DNA of 56,680 bases. Source: Candidatus Bathyarchaeota archaeon. GTDB taxonomy: Archaea; Thermoproteota; Bathyarchaeia; 40CM-2-53-6. A program made the translations under genes and the position numbers. The DNA lies in contig VBBQ01000011.1 of NCBI GenBank assembly GCA_005888755.1, forward strand, positions 1-56,680, given 5' to 3'. Shown here in pieces: positions 26,979 through 34,095 of the stretch. Numbering within the stretch: the stretch's first letter is position 1; each line of letters starts with the position of its first letter. Under the pieces are notes generated by a model. That model ran no database searches, had not been told where the DNA came from, and saw only the letters and a list, made by a program, of their open reading frames with translations.

Positions 26979-27389
26979 TTAGAGGCCTGACAGTTCTTCC
27001 TTGGTAGCATCGGTTGAACCGATATAGTTGTAGACTCCTGTCTTCAGAACTTTTAGAGACAGTAGCGCGCATTTCAGCCTTACCGCGGTAAGCTGTCCGC
27101 CTATCAGTGAGAGAACGTCCTCCTTGGAGATCTTGCGCACATTATCGACGGTCTTCCCCTTTACGAGCTCGGTCAGCATGGAGGCTGATGCTTGGCTGAT
27201 CGCGCAACCTTGCCCGTTGAACTTCACATCTTTCACGGTGTTCTTTTCATCCACTTCAAGCTGCATTTCGATCACGTCCCCGCAAAGAGGATTCGTGTCT
27301 CGTGCGTGGATCTGAGCATGGGGCAGGGTTCCCTTGTTTCGAGGGTAGCGGTAGTAGTCGAGAATTATTTCGGAATAGATGGAACTCAT
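26979..27389 (-). CDS. sufU: SufU/IscU-type scaffold or sulfur-transfer protein
   Basis: The 136-residue protein has the three Cys of the U-type fold: NPLCGD at about residue 36, GQGCAIS at 62 and LKCALL near 107. The region between the second and third resembles SufU (ISKEDVLSLIGG), which accepts sulfur from SufS. The final residues include a tail ATKEELSGL. Its ATG overlaps the sufS stop by four bases, indicating translational coupling with the desulfurase. It is the last gene of the minus-strand suf block. Confidence 0.9.
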   Translation of the reverse strand: MSSIYSEIILDYYRYPRNKGTLPHAQIHARDTNPLCGDVIEMQLEVDEKNTVKDVKFNGQGCAISQASASMLTELVKGKTVDNVRKISKEDVLSLIGGQLTAVRLKCALLSLKVLKTGVYNYIGSTDATKEELSGL

Positions 27390-28888
27390 ACCTTGAACAC
27401 CCTTCCCGCTCTCTCCACGGACTCTACCAGTCGATCAATTTCGTCTTCAGTATTGTAAATGTATACACTCGCCCGGGTAGTGGAGGAGACACCTAGCCGG
27501 TCCATTAGAGGCTGTGCGCAGTGATGGCCTGACCGCACAGCGATTCCGTCTTCGTCCAAGAGACTTGCCATGTCGTGAGCGTGAACGTCTCCCAAATTGA
27601 AACTTATCACTCCTGCTTTCGTCCTCGGATTCGCCGGACCATAGATCTTGACGCCCCTGACCTTTCCCAGCATGTCATGCATATACTCCGCTAACTCCTG
27701 ATCATGCAGTTGGATGTTCCGTAGTCCTAGCTCCGACAAGTAGTCTATGGCCTTTCCCAATCCAATAGCCCCCGCTATGTTGGTGGTCCCAGCTTCAAAC
27801 CTGTATGGAGGATCTCTCCACGTAGATTCGTAAAGATGGACTTCACGGATCATTTCACCACCTCCATGATAAGGAGGCATCTCTTCGAGAATCGCCTTCT
27901 TCGCATATAGCACTCCGATCCCTGTCGGTCCGCACATCTTGTGGCCTGAAAAAGCGAGAAAATCACAATCCATGTCCTGGACATCCACAGGCATGTGAGG
28001 GACAGATTGGGCAGCATCCACAAACACTCGACAGCCCTGCTTGTGGGCTTCGCGGATATACTCACGAACTGGATTAATTGTCCCCAGAACGTTCGATACG
28101 TGAGTCATGGTGACGAGCTTGCTTCCGCCTAACTCTAGGTGTTGGCGAAAATCTTCATGGACCAGATGGCCATCATCGGTGAGTCCTACATACTTCAGAT
28201 GAGCGCCCTTCTGCTTGGCGAGTAGCTGCCATGGGACAATATTGCTATGGTGCTCCATCTCAGTCAGAATGATACCCTCTCCCAGGCCGACGTTCATGCG
28301 ACCCCATGATTGGGCAACTAGGTTAATCGCCTCTGTCGTCCCGCGAACGAAAATTATCTCGGTCGGACTGTTTGCGTTTATCAGTCGAGCGATCTTTGCT
28401 CGTGCCTCTTCGTAGGCGGCAGTCGCCTCCTCGCTGATCTTGTAGACGCCACGGTGAACGTTCGCGTTGTACTCGGTGTAAAAACGGGTCAGTTCATCGA
28501 TTACTTCTACAGGCTTCTGGGCGGTGGCCGCGCTGTCAAGGTATGCTAGCGGCTTTCCATTGATCAAGCGGCTTAGAATCGGAAAATCATGCCTGACCTT
28601 GTTGACATCGTAGGATTTCTTTCCGTGAATGTATGCTGTCGTCTGTTTTTGCGTGGCGTATCCCCTGACATTGCTCTGGGCAAGCTGTCCGGGAAAAGTT
28701 AGGGGAGGCTTAGTAGTGGGCGTGGTGCTCTTCGGGACTGCGAGCCCCGGTAGCTTGTTCCTTGCCTTTCGGTACGAAGCTGTGTCCGCAGCCGCAGGTG
28801 AGGTAGCTTTCAGGGAAGTTGAACTTGAAGCCGCCGCCCATCTCTGTTTCGACGTAGTCAATCTCGGCGTCTCCGAGAAGGTCTGCAC
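27386..28888 (-). CDS. sufS: SufS cysteine desulfurase, start unresolved
   Basis: The core is a full class II cysteine desulfurase: LAYLDSAATAQKP near the start, AAQSVPHMPVDV, the PLP lysine in FSGHKMCGPTG and the catalytic Cys in RSGHHCAQPL. It removes sulfur from cysteine for cluster assembly. Homology begins near residue 92 of the open frame (about 28615), giving roughly 409 aa, the normal size. The only conventional starts in frame (ATG 28888, TTG 28861) lie inside sufA, and the 60 residues they add are just sufA read in another frame. Between the sufA stop and the core there is no ATG, GTG or TTG; ATT 28630 is one possibility. Confidence 0.88.
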   Translation of the reverse strand: MQTFSETPRLTTSKQRWAAASSSTSLKATSPAAADTASYRKARNKLPGLAVPKSTTPTTKPPLTFPGQLAQSNVRGYATQKQTTAYIHGKKSYDVNKVRHDFPILSRLINGKPLAYLDSAATAQKPVEVIDELTRFYTEYNANVHRGVYKISEEATAAYEEARAKIARLINANSPTEIIFVRGTTEAINLVAQSWGRMNVGLGEGIILTEMEHHSNIVPWQLLAKQKGAHLKYVGLTDDGHLVHEDFRQHLELGGSKLVTMTHVSNVLGTINPVREYIREAHKQGCRVFVDAAQSVPHMPVDVQDMDCDFLAFSGHKMCGPTGIGVLYAKKAILEEMPPYHGGGEMIREVHLYESTWRDPPYRFEAGTTNIAGAIGLGKAIDYLSELGLRNIQLHDQELAEYMHDMLGKVRGVKIYGPANPRTKAGVISFNLGDVHAHDMASLLDEDGIAVRSGHHCAQPLMDRLGVSSTTRASVYIYNTEDEIDRLVESVERAGRVFKV

Positions 28889-29090
28889 TCTTTGGGTCGG
28901 CTACAATGTTGACTCCGTTCTTGTGCTCTATGACGTCGCTGTCGCTCGTCTTGTCCAGCTTCAGACCGAACTGGTAACCGGCGCATCCTCCCGCTTTGAC
29001 GAATATGCGTAGGGCGAGGGACTGGTCGCTGACCTGTTTCAGATAGTCTTGGACCTTGACCGCTGCCTTTTCCGTTATACTAATTGCCAT
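28710..29090 (-). CDS. sufA: A-type Fe-S carrier (SufA/ErpA family)
   Basis: The 126-residue protein has the A-type pattern: Cys in KAGGCAGYQFGL near residue 35 and CGCG near residue 102, which together bind the cluster. A-type proteins carry Fe-S clusters from the scaffold to target enzymes. The ATG start is preceded by GGTTAAAAAGG about 40 bases upstream, a reasonable promoter. The C-terminal tail is extended by about 20 residues rich in His (EEHHAHY), which is unusual and might bind metal. sufS and sufU follow on the same strand. Confidence 0.9.
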   Translation of the reverse strand: MAISITEKAAVKVQDYLKQVSDQSLALRIFVKAGGCAGYQFGLKLDKTSDSDVIEHKNGVNIVADPKSADLLGDAEIDYVETEMGGGFKFNFPESYLTCGCGHSFVPKGKEQATGARSPEEHHAHY

Positions 29091-29339
29091 ATTCTCAACC
29101 TAGACCTAGCTCAGAGCTTCCTTTTTAACCTAGGCGTAACCCTCTCAAGTTCTTGGACCTCTAGGGCGATATTGCACCGAGGAAGCTCGGTTCGTGGCTC
29201 AGAAACATATTGGACCTCTGGCTTTAGAGTGGCCTCTTCAATTCAGCCCTCAGTCCCTCGTGGCGCCTCAAGAACGTTTCTTAACGAGGCTTGATCATAG
29301 TCGGGTACCTCTCATCCTCAAGTTGTCAGGAGATGTCTT

Positions 29340-30496
29340 TCTCCCGTGCAGCCTCTGAAGTCTATTTGGCAGTACTACGTCCCAACACGAGACGTTCTGG
29401 GGTTGTTGGAGACGTTTAAGAAAATGGTTAACGACTCGATAAGAGTTGGTCTAGCCAACAACGCGACATCGCTGAGAAGGCTCTCACTCCTCTCCTACAA
29501 CCAGCTCGCTCATTACGATTCTCCCAGCTATTACAAGCTCTGCGCCATATCTCGAGCAGCAGGAATGCTGGCAGCTAGGAAAAAGTCTCTAAAGAGAGGC
29601 TTCGCGGCAAGAGAACCCTACGCGGTCAAACCTCAACTCGTGAGGGTTAGAGATTCCCATCACATGAGGGAGACGGTTAAGCATACCCTTGACCAAGCAC
29701 ACTCAAGAAGCTATTTCCCAAGCAATCGCAACTGTCCGCTCATTCACTCTCACACGGACCAGACTGATCCTGTGCATCGCTCATGATGCTCCCAAAATAG
29801 AATGCGTGTCGATGGTGGGAGTGGACTGTAATCTTCGTAACCTCACTGTTGGAAACGACGATCAAACCCGTTACTACGACACTTCCGAGACGATGAGAAT
29901 AGCCAAAGTCACAACTCGGATCGTCAGCTCCCTCAAGAGGAATGATGTTCGGATAAGGGAGTCGGTAGCGTCAAAATATGGACGAAGGAGATCCGCCAAG
30001 ACCCGACATGTCCTTCATAATGCGACGAAGGAGATTGTTACTGTCGCGGTTCAAAAGAGAACAGCGATCGTCCTAGAGAACATTGAGGGCATCCGACGCC
30101 TCTACCAGAAGGGTAACGGTCAGGGTAGAAAGTATCGGGGTAGAATGAACGGCTGGAGTTTCGGAGAGGCTCAACGACAGATCGAATACAAAGCCCGATG
30201 GGCTGGACTACCGATAATCCGTTTGTCTAGGCGTGAGACCAGAGGTTCCAGTGTGACTTGTCCGAGATGCGGGGAGAGACTCCAATCGGACAAACGACTA
30301 GAACGCAAGCTCTGGTGCGGTAAATGTAGAATAGTAATGGACCGAGACATGGTAGCAGCGATCAACCTGTCTCGGCGGGGACGGGTGAGGTTCGCACGTT
30401 CCCGGCCTCCCATAGCTGAGGCGCAAGGCAGGGCAGTTGAAGCAATGAAAGGGAACCCGACGCCTACGGTAATCCCCGGAGTCGATGCCCCGAAGC
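29340..30496 (+). mobile_element. Solo TnpB element, copy 2, between sufA and sufC
   Basis: Identity with copy 1 ends at GATGCCCCGAAGC, giving a right end at 30496. The left end is uncertain and set near the tnpB start. The flanking sequence that would serve as guide reads CAACTTCGCACACTGCGA. It sits 39 bases past the expected sufC stop, convergent with sufC, just as copy 1 sits past its neighbour's stop. It separates sufC from the rest of the suf block. Confidence 0.6.
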
Positions 30497-30615
30497 CAAC
30501 TTCGCACACTGCGAGTTCGTCGAACCACCATAGGCTCAAGTTAGTGCTTCTTTCTTTATCCAGTCGTAGCCTCTCGCCTCCAGAACGTCGGCGAGCTCAG
30601 GTCCGCCAGATTTGA
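29346..30615 (+). pseudogene. tnpB: TnpB-family gene, frameshifted and internally deleted
   Basis: Two frames together cover a TnpB closely related to the copy at 8.5-9.9 kb. The N-terminal part (29346-29786) matches up to KPQLVR; the CYGFKIENGYLHIP region is missing or scrambled, and the rest (from about 29720) continues in another frame with VGVDCNLRN, AIVLENIEG, the CPRCG and CGKC pairs and MDRDMVAAINL. The catalytic residues survive but the product would be split. As in the intact copy, the frame runs past the right end (30496) without a stop, adding 39 residues from flanking DNA. Confidence 0.8.
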
Positions 30616-31298
30616 CCATTCTGCCGTCGAGGAGGATTGGGTTTGATGTATCGGAGGATTCTCTGGTAGTGGGTGATGATCATGACGCCCATTTCAGGGC
30701 CCACCAGCTTGTTCACGCCTTCGGCGACGATTTTCACCGAATCTATGTCCAGGCCAGAGTCTGTTTCGTCAAGAACAGCTATTTTGGGCTGTAAAACAGC
30801 TAGTTGGAGTATTTCGCAGCGTTTCTTCTCTCCCCCGGAGAATCCTTCGTTCAGGTAGCGAGTTGCGAAGGAGTCATCCATGTCCAGCAGCTTGAGCTTT
30901 TCCTTCAGGAGCTTGCGGAACTCGAGGACCGAAACCATCTCTTGGCCCAAATCCCCTCTCTTGCCTCCTTGCCGAACCGAGTTGTAGGCGGTTCGGAGGA
31001 ATGTTGAGAGTGATACTCCTGGAACTTCGTAGGGATATTGGAATGCGAGAAAGACCCCTTTCCTGGCCCTTGCGTCCGGTGCGAGGTTGAGCAGTGTTTG
31101 CCCGTCGAAGCTGATGTCGCCTTTCGTGACTTTGTATTTGGGATGCCCCATTATCGTGGAGGCGAGGGTGCTCTTTCCGGAGCCGTTTGGTCCCATGATG
31201 GCGTGTATCTCGCCTTGTTTGACTTGGAAGTCGACTCCTTTCAGTATCTCTTTTCCTTCGATAGAAGCATGCAGGTCCTTGATTTCTAGCTGGCTCAA
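30535..31298 (-). CDS. sufC: SufC ATPase with a frameshift near its C-terminus
   Basis: SufC is the ABC-type ATPase of SufBC2D. Walker A is GPNGSGKS, the signature [11 protein letters not shown], and Walker [12 protein letters not shown], followed by [14 protein letters not shown]. The uninterrupted frame ends at 30597 with an odd tail ([12 protein letters not shown]). Shifting by one base near 30635 restores [20 protein letters not shown] and a natural end at 30535, so one extra base is present. Because the gene is normally essential, this is more likely a sequence error than decay, although recoding is possible. Expected product about 254 aa. Confidence 0.9.
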
Positions 31299-31650
31299 TT
31301 CCGGGTCCCTCTTACTTTCTCTCCTTCGTTCTGTTCACGGTTGATCTCGTTTTTGGAGGCTTCGACAAGAGCGGCATGACGTACGTCATATTTAAGGGCG
31401 CCAAAACTAGTAGCGATTCGCATCTGAGTCTGTTCCCGGCCGAGCCCCGATACGACCGTCCATACTTGACAGATTCGAATAATTTTTCGATAATCGTAGG
31501 CAATCGAACAAGAGTTGGCTTCACAGGTCCGCGTCGTTTTCCCCGTAGTTTTGGAGTCAGGAGATCTGTGACTGCGAAGGTTACCTCACAGTTACGCCCT
31601 GATTATCGCTAGGCGTAAGCTAAGTTGTAACCAACCCTGGTTGGTAGAAG
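31299..31650. other. Divergent promoter region between sufC and the AbrB-like gene
   Basis: This 352-base gap holds the sufC promoter with the 14-base palindrome described separately. The part nearer the AbrB-like gene contains a tandem-like AACCAACCCTGGTTGG symmetry at 31630-31645, which includes the inverted repeat CCAACC/GGTTGG immediately before the ATG. No ORF was judged real. Confidence 0.45.
31376..31396 (-). promoter_or_regulatory. sufC promoter: TATA box plus 14-base palindrome
   Basis: Read on the minus strand, TTAAATA (TATA box) is followed at once by the perfect palindrome ATGACGTACGTCAT (31376-31389), about 78-91 bases upstream of the sufC ATG. Its half-site recurs in the sufB promoter. 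The placement over the initiation region fits a repressor operator. Confidence 0.5.
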
Positions 31651-31836
31651 ATGGCGATTCAACTAACACCCACAAGAATCAAGGGAAGCAAGTACCTTCT
31701 GATTCCAAAGGACCTTGCACGGCTGCTAGAAATCGAGGACAAGAGCATACTCAATCTGACCATCGAAGAATCAGAAACGGGCCAGAGACTCGTCTACTCG
31801 ATCCGCGAACGAACACCCCAAGACGCGAAAAACTAG
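31651..31836 (+). CDS. AbrB-like (swapped-hairpin) small DNA-binding protein
   Basis: The 61-residue protein has the pattern of SpoVT/AbrB domains: TRIKGSKYLLIPKDLARLLEI followed by a short beta strand region ending in RLVYSIRE. It is a paralog of the protein at 42578-42796, which shares SAYLRVPKDVAELLDI and ALVYTF. Such proteins bind DNA as dimers. A longer frame upstream in another phase is a shadow. It is followed after 23 bases by the first of two membrane proteins. Confidence 0.65.
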   Translation: MAIQLTPTRIKGSKYLLIPKDLARLLEIEDKSILNLTIEESETGQRLVYSIRERTPQDAKN

Positions 31837-31859
31837 AACCGGAAAGAGCTATTGAACAA

Positions 31860-32468
31860 ATGGGACTGCTCCCCGAGTTCTTCACGTTGCTGGGAATAGA
31901 GATATTTGCAGCGATGAGTCTCGTGAGCGTACTTCTCGACCGAGATATTCCATCGTCCGCACAATGGCTCTTTCAGGGTGCGGCTGGGCTGGGGCTTGGG
32001 CAACTTGTTGTGACTGAAGGATTTGGGACGAGTAGCGTAATAGATGCGTCGCGCTTTTGGATCAGCATCTTCTATCTCGCCCTGTCAGTTTGCAGTGTTG
32101 CGGGCCTAAACGTCTACCTCGCCGCTGTTCGTAGAAAAACGGCGATAGCCTCGGTCTTTTCAGGGACAATTACGACGCCAACGGTGACTGTCTCCGTTCT
32201 CTCCGTTTCTTCTTATCTTGGCGGTGTTGATGTTAGTTTCACTCCTCTCACAATTGTGATACTTATCGTCCCGGCCCTCCTCGTTGGTGTAGGCGCATAT
32301 GGGTTCTTGCATAAGACATTCAAGCGGATTGGGAAATCTACTGGACGGGAGTTATCGCCAGCTTCAGTTTCCGCTCCGGTGGAGGCGCCGAAGGTATACG
32401 AGTTGTTGGATCTGAAGGATATTCTCGGAGAGTGGGAGGAGTCCCAGAAGAAGGATCGAGTGGCATAG
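31860..32468 (+). CDS. Membrane protein, 202 aa, with a WEE-type C-terminal tail
   Basis: I place the start at ATG 31860; the longer open frame overlaps the AbrB-like gene. The protein has about five hydrophobic segments, the last near residues 142-162 (LTIVILIVPALLVGVGAYGF). The cytosolic tail of about 40 residues ends LGEWEESQKKDRVA, similar to the tail of the next protein and to motifs in the giant repeat protein. No family was recognised. The next gene starts three bases after its stop. Confidence 0.6.
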   Translation: MGLLPEFFTLLGIEIFAAMSLVSVLLDRDIPSSAQWLFQGAAGLGLGQLVVTEGFGTSSVIDASRFWISIFYLALSVCSVAGLNVYLAAVRRKTAIASVFSGTITTPTVTVSVLSVSSYLGGVDVSFTPLTIVILIVPALLVGVGAYGFLHKTFKRIGKSTGRELSPASVSAPVEAPKVYELLDLKDILGEWEESQKKDRVA

Positions 32469-32471
32469 ACG

Positions 32472-32894
32472 ATGAAAGGGATGAAGGTGCTCTTCGATCT
32501 TGGCGGCAAGAATGTTCTCAGACTTGGGCTTCTAGTGTTATCGACACTATTGATAGTGGGCGGAAGTGTATTCTTCTATGACAGGTTGGTCTACGAAAGA
32601 GCTCTCAGTGTGGGCGGGGTGATCACAGGCTCGGGCTCGACGACCCAGACAGGACTGAATCCAGCACCTGGGACAATTCTCATACTTGCAGTCTCTGCGG
32701 TGCTCATCAGTCTCAGTGTGTTCGGGTTTCTACGTGAAGTGTTCCGTGGTAAGCGCAACAGAGAAGCTCTGGCCAAAGAGTCATCACTAACAACCTCGGT
32801 GGTGTTGCCTTTGGAAATTGGTCCACCATTACAGGTGCCGTCACTGCAGAGAGACTGGGAGGAATCTCCCAAGAAAGAAGAAAGCAAGCACTAG
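32472..32894 (+). CDS. Two-helix membrane protein, 140 aa, with a WEE-type tail
   Basis: Two transmembrane helices (about residues 16-37 and 68-88) flank an external loop with GSGSTTQTGLNPAPG. The cytosolic tail ends QRDWEESPKKEESKH, echoing the preceding protein. The ATG lies three bases beyond the preceding stop, so the two are probably cotranscribed. The function is unknown; the layout suggests an envelope role together with the neighbours. Confidence 0.6.
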   Translation: MKGMKVLFDLGGKNVLRLGLLVLSTLLIVGGSVFFYDRLVYERALSVGGVITGSGSTTQTGLNPAPGTILILAVSAVLISLSVFGFLREVFRGKRNREALAKESSLTTSVVLPLEIGPPLQVPSLQRDWEESPKKEESKH

Positions 32895-33078
32895 GGGCAC
32901 TGGTCCGTCTTTGGGTTTTTGATAGATCAGGAATGAATCGTGGAAGAATATGCACATGGGAGTTGCCTCTGATGATTGCACGTGGTCAACATAGTACCCG
33001 TTCAGGTTTCATAGGGTAACACAGACTAGAAGTCGCGCTACTCGCGTGGTCCGTCGTTACTAGAGGAAAAAGGATTGG

Positions 33079-33086
33079 GGAGGTGA
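33079..33086 (+). promoter_or_regulatory. Strong Shine-Dalgarno site GGAGGTGA
   Basis: A full match to the archaeal anti-Shine-Dalgarno sequence lies nine bases before the ATG at 33096. Most genes in the window show no such site, so this gene is set up for strong leadered translation, consistent with an abundant surface protein. Confidence 0.7.
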
Positions 33087-33095
33087 GAGAGTAGA

Positions 33096-33773
33096 ATGAA
33101 GTTTTTCAAAGTAGAATGGACAAAGAAGAAGGGCACCATTGCTCTCCTGGCGACGGCCCTTGCCGTCTCGAGCTTCGTGTTGGGAGGTTATGTGGCGACA
33201 GGTAATTTGAATCCCTGGGGCAACAGACACTACTACCAAGTCTTGAACGCTAATTTCCAAGCATGCTACACCCCCGCCGGCAGTAGCACCCCACAGTGCC
33301 AGACAGCCCACAACACGCTCTTCAACGTCGGCGCACAATACGTCGAGAAGTCGACGCTTGACGGATCCACAGGGTTCTGCGCCGTATCGGCGACCTGTAG
33401 TTTCCAATTCATCGCTATGAGCGGCAGCGCAGTCACGTTCGCCGCTGCTGATGCGGTCACGGGAGCAAGCAACGGTAACTGTGCCGCAGCAGAAGGTGGC
33501 AGTGAACTAACCACCAACGGATTCGCACGAGCCGCTGCAGTCATCACGGACATCTCTGGAAACTCAGGAACCGCAACTGCCTCATCAAAGGATGTGATAA
33601 CATTCACTGACAACACCGCAGCCACTACGGTTCAAGACAGCTGTCTCGTCAACCAGTCAACAGCATCCAACGCCAACAACGTGATTCTTGCGGCCTCTTC
33701 GTTCACAGCGATAACGCTACAGCCTGGAGACACAATCCAGATAACGTGGACCATAGGCTGGACCTGGAGCTAG
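33096..33773 (+). CDS. Secreted or surface protein, 225 aa
   Basis: The N-terminus has a basic start and one hydrophobic helix (KKKGTIALLATALAVSSFVLGG), acting as signal peptide or anchor. The rest is extracellular in style: Ala/Ser/Thr-rich, with six to seven Cys that could form disulfides (ACYTP, QCQTAH, FCAVSATC, NGNCAA, DSCLVN) and a beta-strand end GDTIQITWTIGWTWS. No enzymatic motif is visible. A perfect ribosome binding site precedes it. Candidates are a pilin-like or surface-layer component; this is inference from composition and from the giant surface protein downstream. Confidence 0.6.
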   Translation: MKFFKVEWTKKKGTIALLATALAVSSFVLGGYVATGNLNPWGNRHYYQVLNANFQACYTPAGSSTPQCQTAHNTLFNVGAQYVEKSTLDGSTGFCAVSATCSFQFIAMSGSAVTFAAADAVTGASNGNCAAAEGGSELTTNGFARAAAVITDISGNSGTATASSKDVITFTDNTAATTVQDSCLVNQSTASNANNVILAASSFTAITLQPGDTIQITWTIGWTWS

Positions 33774-34095
33774 ACGCGCAAAGCACCGAAGAAGACAAAA
33801 CCCAACACTCGGATGTTTCCAGTCTCCGAGCAACCCCAATTCTAAGAATTACTCTGTTCCAACCGCTGCAACTTTGCTCTTTGTGGAGTTTCAATAGCTT
33901 AGCCGCTGCTATGCCTCATAGGCTCCAAGAACCAAGTCACCTGTTACAACACGCGTATTCGCTGCCAGTTGCCTTAGCTCTCGAAACAAAGGGCCTCTAG
34001 ATGAGACTCCGCATGGGTCCTGCAGCTCAATTGCTAATTCGAACTGAGCTGAAGCGCCGCCCAGCTCAGAGGCAAACTATCGAGTGTGAAGCGTC
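33774..34095. other. Intergenic region before the repeat protein
   Basis: This 322-base gap separates the secreted protein from the giant repeat protein. It contains no convincing ORF. The stretch near 34020-34080 has an AGCT-rich imperfect symmetry (CAGCTCAATTGC, GAGCTGAAGC, CAGCTCAGAG) but I could not define an element. Confidence 0.3.

Noticed and set aside
31641-32468. Longer version of the membrane protein beginning at 31641
   Set aside because: It overlaps the whole AbrB-like gene in another frame; the hydrophobic protein begins naturally at ATG 31860.
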